Shown here piece by piece: positions 34,491 through 47,455 of a DNA stretch of 64,000 bases. The first letter of the stretch is position 1, and each line of letters starts with the position of its first letter. The stretch spans positions 34,448,442-34,512,441 of the forward strand of contig NC_079210.1 in the NCBI RefSeq assembly GCF_026745355.1, given 5' to 3'. The translations under genes were made by a program, and so were the position numbers. The DNA comes from Beta vulgaris subsp. vulgaris (lineage: Eukaryota > Streptophyta > Magnoliopsida > Caryophyllales > Amaranthaceae). The notes beneath the pieces are model-generated. The model searched no databases. It had not been told where the DNA came from and saw only the letters and a list, made by a program, of their open reading frames with translations.

Positions 34491-35829
34491 TGTTGAACCC
34501 TAGTTTTGATAATGACAAAGAAACAAAGGAACAAACTAAGTAGTGAACTAATGAATTATTTAAGTGTATGGTGTTTAAGGTATCAATGCAAGGAACTGGG
34601 AGAATACGAAGTCAATGAAGAAGTCAAGAGAGGATTTCAAAGGCTAAGTAAAGAAGTTTCTATGTTGATACTGGACAAGCATTGGATCAAGAATAATAGA
34701 AGCTAGGCGTTTTATTTTCTAGTTCCAATGTAAAGGAACAAAGAAAGAATGGTAAGGAACTGTGGCAGTTTTTGAGAATGAGAGTTTGTTCCTTTAAGGA
34801 ACAAACTAAGTGGCACTAGTAATATGTTAAAGGAACTAGTTAATAAAGGAACTAGACTTAGGCGTGTAATTGTAACGGTTAAAAGATAATGAGTAAGTCA
34901 TGCCTAATTATAGGAAATTAGTTATTCTAATTTCAAATGATAAAATCAGTTTTAAAAAGAAAATCTGTTTAGAAAAGATTTATTTTTCGGAAAATAAGAA
35001 AATAAATATCCGGTTGTTAGAAAGATTTTATTTAAAGATATTATTTTCTTAAAGATTAAAATTCAATTTAAAGATAAAAAGAGTTTAAATAAAACTGATT
35101 TTCGGATAAGCTCAAGGAACTCCTATTACTTGGAGTAATGGCTGCAAATCCACGTTCATTTATAGTTCATGGGATCATGGGACATGATGTAAAACGTGTT
35201 CCTTAGGGGAAGGAACATCATGGGTAATGGATTAAACTGTACTCTAAATTAATCCCACGTTCTTCATGATTAACACTATAAATATAGAAGTCTAGATAAG
35301 TTCCAAATTTGTCTGACTAAGTAATTAAGTGAGTTTAACTTATTAAGTGTCAGTGCCTTCATTCTCTCATAATAGCCATTTGTTCTTTGCCTTCTTACTC
35401 TAATTCCACTAAGCTTATTTCGATCAATTGTATTTTGGTTTTTGGGGTAAGGGAACTTTGAGTGAAGTTCTGTAAGAGAAGGCTTTGAGTGAAGCTTGTA
35501 TGTGTGAGAAAACTTCGAGTGAAGTTGAGAGGAACTGCTGTTAAGGGAACAGTGGTTCAGGAACTTGAGTTTAGGAACTCAAGGTGTGGCTCGAGTTAGA
35601 ATTAGGTTGTAACGAGTTGTTTGGCCTAATTAGTGAAAGTGTTGAGTTTAAAATCCCTAGTGGTCGAGGTTGTTTCTTCTTGTTGGGCCCAAGAAGTTTT
35701 TCCTCGTAAAAATCCCTTGTGTTCCTTTAGCTTGTTTATTCGTTTAAGTTTTAATTTCCGCAAAAAGTTACGTTTATTTCTACACCTACAATTCACCCCC
35801 CCTCTTGTAGTGTTCCTAGGGAAATAACA
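34491..35829 (+). repeat. 5' LTR of Sirevirus B
   Basis: Nearly identical to 43890-45241. The visible differences are mostly missing bases in this copy (for example GGACAAGC for GGAGCAAGC, GGCACTAGTAATATG for GGCACTTAGCTAAATATG). TG...CA ends. About twenty GGAAC/GTTCC pentamers occur within it. Confidence 0.95.
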
Positions 35830-35843
35830 ATTGGTATCAGAGC
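35830..35843 (+). promoter_or_regulatory. primer-binding site of Sirevirus B
   Basis: ATTGGTATCAGAGC directly follows the 5' LTR and is complementary to the 3' end of initiator Met-tRNA, the standard Copia minus-strand primer. Confidence 0.9.
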
Positions 35844-35893
35844 TAGAACTCACGTAAGATAGGAAACCCTATTGAGAAAAGATCCAAGGAACA

Positions 35894-37400
35894 ATGAATA
35901 CCACCGAGAAACTTGAAGAAGGTTATTCCACTCAAAGGCCTCCTATGTTCAATGGGAAGTACTACAACTATTGGAAGAACCGCATGGAGATATTCATCAA
36001 GGCTGAAAACTATCAGGTATGGAGAGTCATTGAAGTTGGTGATTTCGAAGTCACAACTACAAATGACAAAAATGAGGTAACTCTTAAACCCCTCTCTGAT
36101 TATGACAAATCTGATTTTGAAAAAATGGAAGTAAATGCCATGGCTATTAAATATTGCATTGTGGACTTGGACCCCATGAACATAATAGGATCATGGGATG
36201 CAAATCCGCAAAGCAAATATGGGATTTACTAGAAGTAACCCACGAAGGAACTAATGAAGTTAAAAGATCGAAAATTGATTTACTTATGAATCAATATGAA
36301 CTGTTCTGCATGAAATCCAAAGAAAGCATCCGAGACATGTTTACTCGTTTTACTAACATTATAAATGAGTTGGCTTCTCTTGGAAAGTTTATTTCATCTG
36401 AGGAACAGGTTCGAAAGGTTCTTAGGAGTCTTCCTAAGGACAGATGGATGGCTAAAGTCACTCTCTTCAAGAAACAAAAGACTTCACTAAGTTCAACTTA
36501 GAACAGCTGGCAGGGTCACTTATGACTCATGAGCTTCACCTTGATACTGAATATGGTGAAAGCTCCAAATCAAAATCAATTGCTCTCAAAGCAGATGATG
36601 AAGATGATTCGGACTCTGAAGAAGAAGAAGCAGCCCTCATGGTTCGAAAATTTCGAAAGATGTACAGGAACATGAAGAATGGAAACTTCAAAGGTAAAAC
36701 TAAGAAATTTTCTAACAAAGCTGCTTGTCATAAATGTGGAAGTACAGATCACTTCATCAAGAATGTCCTCTTTGGGAAAAGACAAAACCAAAGAAAGGAA
36801 CAAGGAACGCTTTGCTGAAAGGAACAAAGAATCAAAAGCACCTTTCTCTAAGGCAAATGTGCGCAAAGCTATGATAGCTGCTTGGGGAGATTCAGAGACG
36901 GAAGAAGAAGAGGAACAACCAACTGAAGAAACAGCAAACCTTTGCCTCATGGCAAACACTGACGAAAAAGAAGATGAAGAAAAATTGAGGTAAGTCAACA
37001 TGGACTTGAGTCAGAACTAGATGGTAAAACTAGGACTGAAATATATGATCTTCTTTATGATGCAATTCTTGAATGTAGAGATGAACGTGAAAAACGTGAA
37101 CAAACGGAACAAGCCTTAAAGTTTGCAAGGAACACATAGAATGGCTTAAGAAAATGAGAACTGATGTCGAAACTAGATTTTTGATTTTTTGATAAAAACT
37201 TAAAAATCAAAGAATTATGAAGTTTGAAAAATGAAAATTATCTAATTAATTTAGAGATTTCACACTTGAAGGAATTTGTCCCTGTTCTGAGTTCCTTTGA
37301 TATAAGATCAACCCCTTTGAAAGGATACAGATCTGAGATTGAAAAAATAAATAAAGAGAAAAATTATTTTAAAGGAACAGATCTGTAATCTTAAAAAGGA
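35894..37400 (+). pseudogene. Sirevirus B gag
   Basis: Starts MNTTEKLEEGYS, then PPMFNGKYYNYWKNRM, the Copia gag start. Frameshift near 36200. The UBN2-type core follows (QIWDLLEVTHEGTNEVKRSK, MFTRFTNIINELASLG), a shift near 36480, then an acidic linker and a zinc knuckle CHKCGSTDHFIKN whose last Cys is lost or displaced. The rest (to about 37400) is low-complexity and frameshifted. Same architecture as gag of A but clearly diverged. Confidence 0.8.
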
Positions 37401-37721
37401 ACTGGTTGTCGCAAGGAACAGAGGCAAAATCATGAAAGTTCCTAAGTGGATTGAGAAACCACAGACCAAAAGGAAGGAAGGTCTTGGTTTTGAAAACTAC
37501 AAGAAAAGGAACAAGACAAAGAAATATGTTGATCTACCTAGTGATAAGTTTGTATGTATTGTGGCAAGGTAGGTCATTACATAAATCAATGTCAATAAAA
37601 TCTGAGATGATTGGGAAAAATGTGACAATAAGTAAGAAAAAATGGGTTGTCAAAACAAATCCTAGTCAAGAACAGGAACCCACGAAAGATGGGGTTCCTT
37701 CAACTAACAACTAGTTGATTT

Positions 37722-40700
37722 TTGCAGGTTGGAGTGAGGGGGAACAACACTTGGTATCTCGATAGTGGTTGTTCCAAGCACATGACAGGAGACAAAACGA
37801 AGTTTCTCTCACTCACAACCTATGAAGGTGGCAGTGTAACATTTGGTGATAATAAGAAAGGTAACATTGTTGCTATGGGTAAGGTCGGTAAGTCACCATT
37901 ACACTCCATTGAAAATGTATTTTTAGTTGAAGGTCTAAAACATAATCTATTAAGCATTTCTCAATTCTGTGACAAAGGAAATACTGTAAAATTTGATAAA
38001 GAAAAATGCTTAATCATCAACATTAAAACTAAGAAGGTTATTTGGAAGGAACAAGGAAAGGGAACACATACATTGTGGATCTAGACCTTGTTCCTCAAAT
38101 CAATTTAACTTGTCTTAGTGTTATTGAAGATGATTCACTTCTATGGCACAAGCGTCTAGGACATGCTAGCTTTTCATTACTTGAGAAACTTAGATCAAAA
38201 GACCTTGTTTTAGGATTACCATCCATAAAATTTCATATTGATCAAGTTTGTGATGCATGTGCACGAGGTAAACAAGTAAGATCCTCTTTCAAATCTAAAA
38301 CGATTGTAAGTACCACTAAACCATTAGAGTTAATTCATATGGACTTATGTGGACCCATGAGAATTCAAAGCAGAAGTGGAAAGAGGTATGTACTTGTGAT
38401 TGTAGATGACTACTCTAGGTACACTTGGGTTATTTTTCTCTCTAGTAAAGATGAAACTTATGATGAGTTCCTTGTCTTTGCTAAAAGAGTTCAAAACCTA
38501 AGTGGACATAAAATAATGCACATTAGATCAGATCATGGCAAGGAATTCGAAAATTATAAATTTGATGACCTAAGCAGAGATAATGGCCTAGATCATAATT
38601 TTTCTGCCCCTAGAACACCACAACAAAATGGTGTTGTAGAAAGGAAAAATAGAACTTTGGAGGAAATGTCTAGAACCATGTTAATTGCTAGTGAACTTCC
38701 AAGGAACTTTTGGGCTGAAGCTGTTAATACTGCTTGTCACATAATTAATCGTGCCATGATGAGACCTATCATTAATAAAACTCCTTATGAACTTTACTTT
38801 GGAAAGAAACCAAACATCACCTATTTTAGAACATTTGGTGCAAATGTTATGTGCATAATAATGGAAAAGATAATCTTGGAAAATTTGATGCAAGGAGTGA
38901 TGAAGCAACATTTTTAGGATACTCCTCACATAGTAAAGCTTATAGAGTATATAACAAGAGAACTATGTGTGTTGAAGAAAGCATTCATGTAATCTTTGAT
39001 GAATCTGACAAAAATCCAAGCATACAGGTTGATGACTATGAGATAGGGTTAGCACAACCTAGTACAAGGAACACAGATTCACAAGAAGAAGAAGAAGTGA
39101 AAGAGGAAAGGAACGAGGAATTGAAAATAATGAATCAATGATGTTCCTGTTCCTCAAGGAGGAGAAGATGTCCTGTTCCTCTAAATGAAGGAACTGAGTC
39201 CACCGAGGCTAACAGAGGAACAACTGAGCAGAGTTCCTCATCTACTCAAGGAACTCATGAGGAACAACATGTTCCTATAAGAGAGTTTCAACCAAAACCT
39301 TGGAGATTACAAAAGTCACATCCTGTGGAACTCATAATCAGCGACATATCCAAAGGTACGCAAACTAGATCTCAGTTAAGGAACTTTTGTGCATTTCATG
39401 CGTTCCTATCAATGATGGAACCAAGAAATCATGAAGAAGCCTTAACTGACTCTGATTGGATTATTGCAATGCAAGCTGAATTAAATGAGTTTGAAAGAAA
39501 CAAGGTATGGCATCTAGTTCCTTCATCTAAACAACAAAAAGTAATTGGCTTAAAATGGGTGTTTAGAAACAAACTAGATGAATATGGAACCATTGTAAGA
39601 AACAAAGCTAGACTTGTAGTAAAAGGTTATAACAACAAGAAGGAATTGATTATGAAGAAACCTTTGCTCCTGTAGCTAGATTAGAAGCCATTAGAATTTA
39701 ATTGCATTTGCTGCTTACATGGGATTCAAATTATATCAAATGGATGTTAAGTGTGCATTTTTAAATGGCTATCTAAACGAAGATGTATATGTTGAACAAC
39801 CCCCTGGTTTGAAAATAAATAATCTCCCAAATCATGTCTACAAGCTTGATAAAGCTCTTTATGGGTTAAAACAAGCACCTAGATCATGGTATGAGAGATT
39901 ATCAAGTTCCTTTTAAAAAACAACTTTAAAAGAGGAAAGGTTGATAAAACCTTGTTCCTAAAATCTAAAGGAACTGATATTTTGCTTGTTCAAATATATG
40001 TTGATGACATCATATTCGGAGCTACTAATGAAACATTGTGCAAAGAATTCTCAAGTTCATGAGCAATGAATTTGAAATGAGTATGATGGTGAGTTAAATT
40101 TCTTTCTTGGACTACAAATCAAACAAACTGAAAAAGGTATAATTGTTCACCAACAAAAATACATAAAGGAACTATTAAAGAAATATGGCCTCGAAAATTC
40201 AAAGATAAATCACACTCCTATGGGAACTTCAACTAGATTAGATGAAGACTCCATAGGAACAAGTGTTGATCAAACAAATATAGAGGAATGATTGGTTCAC
40301 TTTTGTATCTAACTGCTAGTCGTCCAGACATAGCTTTCAGTGTTGGTTTGTGTGCTAGATTTCAAGCAAATCCAAAGGAGTCTCACCTCACTGCTGTGAA
40401 GAGAATTCTTAGATACTTAAAGGAACAGATGATCTTGGACTCTACTATCCAAGAAGTGATACATTCGAACTAAAAGGATATGCAGATGCAGATTATGCTG
40501 GAGATCTTGTAAATAGGAAAAGCACCTCAGGTATGGCACAATTCCTTGGTCATAGTTTAGTTTCTTGGAGTACCAAGAAACAAAACACAGTTGCTTTATC
40601 CACTGCTGAAGCAGAATATGTAGCTGCTGCTGCATGTTGCTCTCAAATGCTTTGGATAAAACAACAACTTAGTGACTATGGAATAAACTTTGAATGTGTT

Positions 40701-40901
40701 CCTATTTATTGTGACAATACAAGTGCTATAGTATATCTAAAGATCCAGTGCATCATTCTAGAGTAAAGCATATACATATTAGACATCACTTTTTAAGAGA
40801 AAATGTGAAAAAGGTTTGATAAACTTGAGTTTTGTCAAACTGATTATCAGATTGCTGATATCCTAACTAAGCCTTTGCAAAGAGATAGATATGAAAATTA
40901 A
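37722..40901 (+). pseudogene. Sirevirus B pol (protease, integrase, RT, RNase H)
   Basis: Protease WYLDSGCSKHMTG at 37750-37790. Pre-integrase LLWHKRLGHASFSLL and the CDACARGKQ zinc region. Integrase core with MDLCGPM, IRSDHGKEF and VVERKNR, open to 38917. RT from 39325 in several frames, with FQMDV-type KLYQMDVKCAFLNGYL, and YVDD near 40000. RNase H TAEAEYVAAAACC at 40600-40640 and the terminal ADILTKPL near 40860. At least six single-base shifts interrupt it. Confidence 0.85.
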
Positions 40902-41357
40902 GGCTTGAGTTAGGTTAATAAAAATTAAGTGATTGTTCCTATGTCAATTCCCCCATGTTTGAATCAATTTGAGTGACTTTGTGTGCTAAAAATAATTGTG
41001 TTTAATTGCCTAAGACCATTGCAAATTGGAATGTTGCAAAACATAAACATGAATCAAAGAAATAAACAACTCACAAATGTCACATAATACTCCCCTTACT
41101 GTTCCTAAGGTCAAGAAACATGCATAGTATGAAGGATGATATGTAGCATTAGTTGTTCCTATAGCACAAGTTCCTTAGCATCTATTTTCTTTCAAAAATT
41201 AAAATTCATAAAAATCCGAAAAATCCGAAAAAAATCCCAAAAATAAGGGGAACCAGTTTAATTAAATCTTGGTTCTTTTTATCTTTTTGTTTTCTTCTTT
41301 TTATTTTTTTTTTATTTTTTTGCTTATTTCTTTCCCGCGTGTCATAATTACTATTAC

Positions 41358-43058
41358 ATGCAAAACTTCCTCTTCAATTCATCTAAGAAACCGTGTTCCT
41401 CTCAAACGCTTCATCTTCACCAAACCGAAACCTCATCACACCCTTTGATACTCCATAAAAACCTCCAAACCTTCACAAATCATGGCAAAAACTTCAAGAA
41501 ACTCACCTTTTCCCACAAAAAACAACCGACACTTCAAAAATGGAAATTTCTTCATCTCCAACTAAAACCCTTGAAACCGACATAATTCAAGAAAACCCCA
41601 TAGAGGAACAGCAATTAGAATCTCCTAGAAGGAGCATGCGAAGAAGAAAATTGATTGGGGAAGAGATGAAGAAGAAACCCCGGAACAATCTCAGGGGGAA
41701 GAAGAAGAAACTGCACCTGTTCCTTCCAAAGGAACTGTTTCTTCGTCTTCCAAGAAAAGGGTCGAACGAAGTGAATCTAGGTATGTCTTGGGTTTTTCGT
41801 CGATTTAGAATGGGCAATAAAATTGAATTTCTAGAATTAACCTCCATTCTAAAGGAACAAGGCATGGAATTCTTGTTTGAATTCGCCTTTAATAATGCTC
41901 TTGTTCCTCTAGCTATGGATGAGTTTTGCAAATTTTGTTAATACTAATGGAACTTGCACAACTGAAGTTAGAGGAAGAAAATAAGGTTTAATCAAGCACT
42001 TTAAGCAAAGTATGGGAAGTTCCTTGCAAAGGAACTGATTTGTATTTTAAAAGGAAAGGAACTGTTTCCTTTCCGAATTTTCCTCAAGACAAAATCTTAG
42101 AATATTTTGGAGGAACAGCTGGCCAAAACAAACTTAACCATAACCTACTCTCTCCCCTTCACAAAGTACTGTTTAACTTGGTTTGGAGAGCACTCATTCC
42201 TCGAACTGAAAAGAGGAATGAAGTGGGTCTCTTGGATATGTGTTACATGTTTTGCTTGGACCACCAATACAAATCAATTTCCCTTCCCTCTTCATTCAAC
42301 ATTTAACCCACTGATTGAGAACAATTGTGTATTGGTACGGTGCCTTGATAACTTCTTACTTCATCATTTTGAAGTAAGACTTACGGGTTGGACCACCATA
42401 GGAGTCAAACAAGGGAACATCTTGAATGAGAAGACCCTAAATGGACTTGGCTTGTCTGTCCAAGAAGGTGTTCTCATTCAAGGAAGAATGGCTTCCAGTT
42501 CCTCAGGAAAAAGAAAACTGCCCAAACTGACTTAGAAGAGATAATGATGTAATCTTGGATAACCCTGTTCCTAACCGGAGAACCAAACCTAAGAGGCGCA
42601 AACACATTGCCACTAAGCCTAAACCCTCTGTTCCTTTGAGAGTGAGAAAGAGCACTCGTCGAAAAATTGCTCCGTTCCTGTTCCTTCCAACGAGGACTCT
42701 CCTTTAGTCCTTTCGGATAATGAGGAACAGGTACCCTCACTCTCAAGGAACCTACTCCACCACCATCTCCCAAACTCTCTGTTCCTTTCACAAAAATACC
42801 CTCCATTTCACCTTCGTCCTTCTCTGTTCCTTCAGTTTTGAGCAGTTGAAGGATGAAATAAAAGGCCAAATCCTTTTGCTTCCACCTCCACAACTCTTCC
42901 ACCCACACCACCATTTCTTCCTCCCATTTATCACCCTTCACCTTCTGTTTCCATTCCTGGAACAGATGAGCCTTCCACTCAAACCCCCCAGTTCCTTCAC
43001 AAATCCCCCATCTGCCTCTAGTTCCAAGGGTAAGGAACAGGAAATCCGGATGAACTAA
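41358..43058 (+). pseudogene. Sirevirus B extra ORF in env position
   Basis: Broken frames encode a basic Arg/Lys-rich N-terminus, then a globular part (MGNKIEFLELTSILKEQGME, FAFNNALVPLAMDEFC) that aligns by pattern with the env-position ORF of element A. Pro/Ser-rich sequence follows, dense in GTTCC/GGAAC. Multiple frameshifts. No envelope features seen. Confidence 0.6.
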
Positions 43059-43889
43059 CTGGGTTAATGAAGTCTGCCTTCCTGCACAACATATGATAAA
43101 ATTTTACAATCATCTTCATTGGACTTTGGATGCCAAAACTGATACTATGATAAGTCTTATGAAGAATTGAGTGATACCTGGTTGCGCAGCAAAAGAAGAT
43201 GGACTCTATGGCTCGTACCTTGGAGGAGCTGAAGGAACAGGTTGAACTCAATCATGGGTGGTGATGAAAAATTGGAGGTGTGGTTGAAGAAGAAGTTGTA
43301 GAGGAACACCATTCCCCTTCCCTTTCTTAGTTTTTTTGTTTGTTGTTGTTCCTGTTTCTTTCATCAAGGAACACAACTTTTGTTCTTCCTTTTTCTTTTC
43401 TTTCTTTGTTTTGTTATGGAACAAGTGCTATATAATCAATGACTTTTGCTATATTGTCTATGTTTCTAAATGCTTTGCATAATTTCTTCCTTGGAATGGC
43501 TAGTATTATGTGATTGATGTTTGAGCAAGTTTACTCTTTGATTTTCTAACTTAACCACTAATGGTGCTTGCATATTGGTCTTAAGGTGTTAAATCAATTC
43601 ATCAATTCATGCAGAGTCTATTCTTTTTGAGGATGACAAAGGGGGAAAAGGATTTAAGGAACAAACTGTACATAAACTTAAAAAAATGAAAATTAAAAAA
43701 AAAAAATGGATAAGGTAAATGAAAAATCAAAAATAGGTTAAGGTAAATGAAAAATCAAAATTCAGTTACTACATAATTGTGTTTTATTTTTTTTTCATTT
43801 TCTTCTTTATGTTTTTATTTCATTCACTTATATTATTTGTTATTTTCCTTAGTTTGTACCTTTGTTGTCATCATCAAAAAGGGGGAAAT

Positions 43890-45241
43890 TGTTGAACCCT
43901 AGTTTTGATAATGACAAAGAAACAAAGGAACAAACTAAGTAGTGAACTAATGAATTATTTAAGTGTATGGTGTCTAAGGTATCAATGCAAGGAACTGGGA
44001 GAATACGAAGTCAATGAAGAAGTCAAGAGAGGATTTCAAAGGCTAAGTAAAGAAGTTTCTATGTTGATACTGGAGCAAGCATTGGATCAAGAATAATAGA
44101 AGCTAGGCGTTTTATTTTCTAGTTCCAATGTAAAGGAACAAAGAAAGAATGGTAAGGAACTGTGGCAGATATTTGAGAATGAGAGCTTTGTTCCTTTGTA
44201 AGGAACAAACTAAGTGGCACTTAGCTAAATATGTTAAAGGAACTATAATAAAGGAACTAGACTTAGGCGTGTATATGTAACGGTTAAAAGATAATGGAGT
44301 AAGTCATGCCTAGATTATAGGAAATTAGTTATTTCTAATTTCAAATGATAAAATCAGTTTTAAAAAGAAAATCTGTTTTGGAAAAGATTATTTTTCGGAA
44401 AATAAGAAAATAAATATCCGGTTGTTAGAAAGATTTTATTTAAAGATATTATTTTCTTAAAGATTAGAAATTCAGATTTAAAGATAAAAAGAGTTTTAAA
44501 AACTGATTTTCGGATAAGCTCAAGGAACTCCTATTATTAGGAGTAATGGCTGCATATCCACGTTCATTTATAGTTCATGGGATCATGGGACATGATGTAA
44601 AACGTGTTCCTTAGGGGAAGGAACATCATGGGTAATGGATTAAAACTGTACTCTAACATTAATCCCACGTTCTTCATGATTAACACTATAAATATAGAAG
44701 TCTAGATAAGTTCCAAATTTGTCTGACTAAGTAATTAAGTGAGTTTAACTTATTAAGTGTCAGTGCCTTCATTCTCTCATAATAGCCATTTGTTCTTTGC
44801 CTTCTTACTCTAATTCCACTAAGCTTATTTCGATCAATTGTATTTTGGTTTTTGGGGTAAGGGAACTTTGAGTGAAGTTCTGTAAGAGAAAGGCTTTGAG
44901 TGAAGCTTGTATGTGTGAGAAAACTTCGAGTGAAGTTGAGAGGAACTGCTGTTAAGGGAACAGTAGCTCAGGAACTTGAGTTTAGGAACTCAAGGTGTGG
45001 CTCGAGTTAGAATTAGGTTGTAACAGAGTTGTTTGGCCTAATTAGTGAAAGTGTTGAGTTTAAAATCCCTAGTGGTCGAGGTTGTTTCTTCTTGTTGGGC
45101 CCAAGAAGTTTTTCCTCGTAAAAATCCCTTGTGTTCCTTTAGCTTGTTTATTCGCTTAAGTTTTAATTTCCGCAAAAAGTTACGTTTATTTCTACACCTA
45201 CAATTCACCCCCCCTCTTGTAGTGTTCCTAGGGAAATAACA
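43890..45241 (+). repeat. 3' LTR of Sirevirus B
   Basis: Preceded by the polypurine tract and followed by the AATAA target duplication. 1352 bp against 1339 bp for the 5' copy. Contains the AATTCACCCCCCC stretch near the 3' end typical of Sirevirus LTRs. Confidence 0.95.
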
Positions 45242-47400
45242 AATAACATGACCATTTTTACCATAGTAGGTACATACGTGCATGTCCTTTGCAAACACGT
45301 ACTTGCCTCTCTTGAATTCAGAAATCCAAGTCTCATCTCTTCCCAACTTTGGTGGCTATTGGGAACTGGTTCCAGAATACCCTAATCCAAACCTCTGAGG
45401 ATTACCAGGTTGTGAGGTCAGAATGTTTAAAGTACTCTGAGCATCGAGCAACCTGTTCATCTGTCTCAAGCAGTCACTCAAATCCTGTTCCTTGGTTTCA
45501 AGTTTCTTAAGTTGAGCTTCATTAAATTCTGCAGCAATGGCAAGATCCAACTTTGCCCTATAAAGCTCATCCTTAAGTTTTGAAACCAGTTCTGGATCTG
45601 GTTCAGAAGTGGTCGCAATGTTCTTGCCTTTTCTTAATTCGTATATTTCGGATTGAAGATCACATATTTTACCTTCATATTCCAAATTTAAAGATTCAAT
45701 ATCAACACTTTGATTATCAGGGATAACTTTAGTGTTGATATTTTTCTTTAATTCGAATATTTCAGATTGTAAATCACAGATCTTACCCTCATATTCCAAA
45801 CATAAGTCTTCAACATTAACACTAGGACCACTTGTGCTAGCAAAAGAAGCTTTCAATTCTACATACTCATTGAACAATTCTTCCATATCGTCAATCAAAT
45901 AATTATGAGCCAAAATTAAGTCAGAATGTTCTAAAGTAAAGCTTTTCTGTTTGAGTAACTCGAAATTTATACCATCAATTTCAGCCTCCTTGAGTTTACT
46001 AAACCCTCTATCATTGTTTTGATAAAAATTATTATTGGAAAAATCTGATTGAGGTTTTAGCATCTCAAGCTCGATATTCTTCTGATCAAAACTTATTTCA
46101 AGCTCTGAAATTTTCTCTTTCAGTTCTGTACAAATAAGTTCAAGCTCAGCAAAGGCTTTCACTTAGGTCTAAATTTCGTGTTATTCTCTTAACTTCTTTT
46201 GTTAGCCTTATAAGCAACATTTCCTTTAACATTATGCTCAATAGCATAATCAATAAAGCCTAGTAACTCATTTCTATCACAGTATCTCATTTGTTCTTGC
46301 ATATCAGAAATAGTTACCTGTTCTTCATTGGAAGAGCTGCTTCCTGCCATAAGACCTATGTCTCCCTTTCTCCCTAACTGGTCTGCCTCTGCTCTATGTC
46401 TCCAATCAGTGCAGTCACACAACTAGGGCTTCATCTCCTCGCTTTCACCACCTGAATCAGAATCACCCCAGGCAGCTAGCATAGCCCTCTTTGTCATCCT
46501 CTTCTCCTTCTATCCTCCTTTGTCATTCTTCCATGCTGGACAGTCTTTGATCATGTGTCCAACTTCCCCACATTTGAAGCAACCAGTGCTGATACTGGTC
46601 TTCTTTGTGTTGCCCTTATTCTTCCAAGACTTTTCCTTGAACTGCGTTCTGAGACTCCTCTCAAACCTCTTAGCCATGAGTCCAATCTCATCAAGATCTT
46701 CATCATTCTCTTCACCTTTCAGGGCTAACCCACGGCTTTTGGTTGTACTTTCCTCCTTTGAATCCACCAACATCTCATGAGTCATCAACGACCCAATAAG
46801 TTGTTCCATGGACAAGGTGGATAGATCTTTGGCCTCCTGGATAGCGGTAACCTTGGGCAGCCATTTACCTGTCAAACTTCTCAAGACTTTTCTCACCAAA
46901 TCCTCATTAGTAAAGTTTTTTCCAAGAGATTTAAGTTCATTGATAATTGCCATGAAACGAGTAAACATATCTCTTATATTTTCATCTCGTTTCATATCAA
47001 AAGTTTCATACTTAGACATTAGCATATCAATTTTAGATCTCCTGACTTCATTAGTGCCTTCGTAGGTTAATTCTAAAGTATCCCATATCTCTTTTGCAGT
47101 AGAGCATGCTAAGATACGGCTTACCTCATTATCAGCAATACCTTGTTGAAGTAATGACATGGCTTTAGCATTTTTCTCGAGAGTTTTCAGATCTGCACTT
47201 GTGTACTCACTCTCCTTCTTCTCTGTTCAAGCAGCCTTATCAGCAACCTTGCATGGACCATCTTTGATAATCATCCAGCACTCATAGTCGGTACCAATGA
47301 TCAGATTCTTCATGCAAATCTTCCACCAAGGATAATTTGTTCCATTGAACTTGGGCAACCTTGATCCTCTAGATCCGTTGGCCATCTCTTGAGTACTCAT
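45242..47400 (-). pseudogene. Sirevirus A gag
   Basis: Starts at ATG 47400-47398 (MSTQEMANG...FNGTNYPWWK, the Copia gag start). A TGA near 47227 interrupts it. The UBN2-type core lies at 47160-46510 (EIWDTLELTYEGTNEVRRSK, then MFTRFMAIINELKSLG), with a zinc knuckle CFKCGEVGHMIKDC. A stop near 46430 is followed by further frames, including a long coiled-coil part (46162-45356, repeated EYEGKICDLQSEI). The second knuckle CTYYGKNGHV near 45280 has Tyr where the second Cys should be, and element B splits it. Gag would form the particle and bind RNA; here it is non-functional. Confidence 0.8.
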
Positions 47401-47440
47401 TATGTCTTCCTTCTCTAGGTGTTACCCATTCAAGAAGTTA

Positions 47441-47454
47441 GGCTCTGATACCAA
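47441..47454 (-). promoter_or_regulatory. primer-binding site of Sirevirus A
   Basis: On the - strand reads TTGGTATCAGAGCC, separated by one base from the LTR end. Same initiator Met-tRNA type as element B. Confidence 0.85.
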
Positions 47455-47455
47455 T

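Larger units (their letters stand above)
34491..45241 (+). mobile_element. Sirevirus-type Ty1/Copia retrotransposon B (nested in A)
   Basis: LTRs at 34491-35829 and 43890-45241, both starting TGTTGAACCC and ending GAAATAACA. The target duplication AATAA at 34486-34490 and 45242-45246 gives an exact insertion site in element A. The PBS ATTGGTATCAGAGC is at 35830-35843 and the polypurine tract AAAAAGGGGGAAAT at 43876-43889. Gag, pol and an env-position ORF run in + direction. Many single-base frameshifts make it defective although its LTRs are close to identical. It is 10.75 kb long. Confidence 0.95.
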
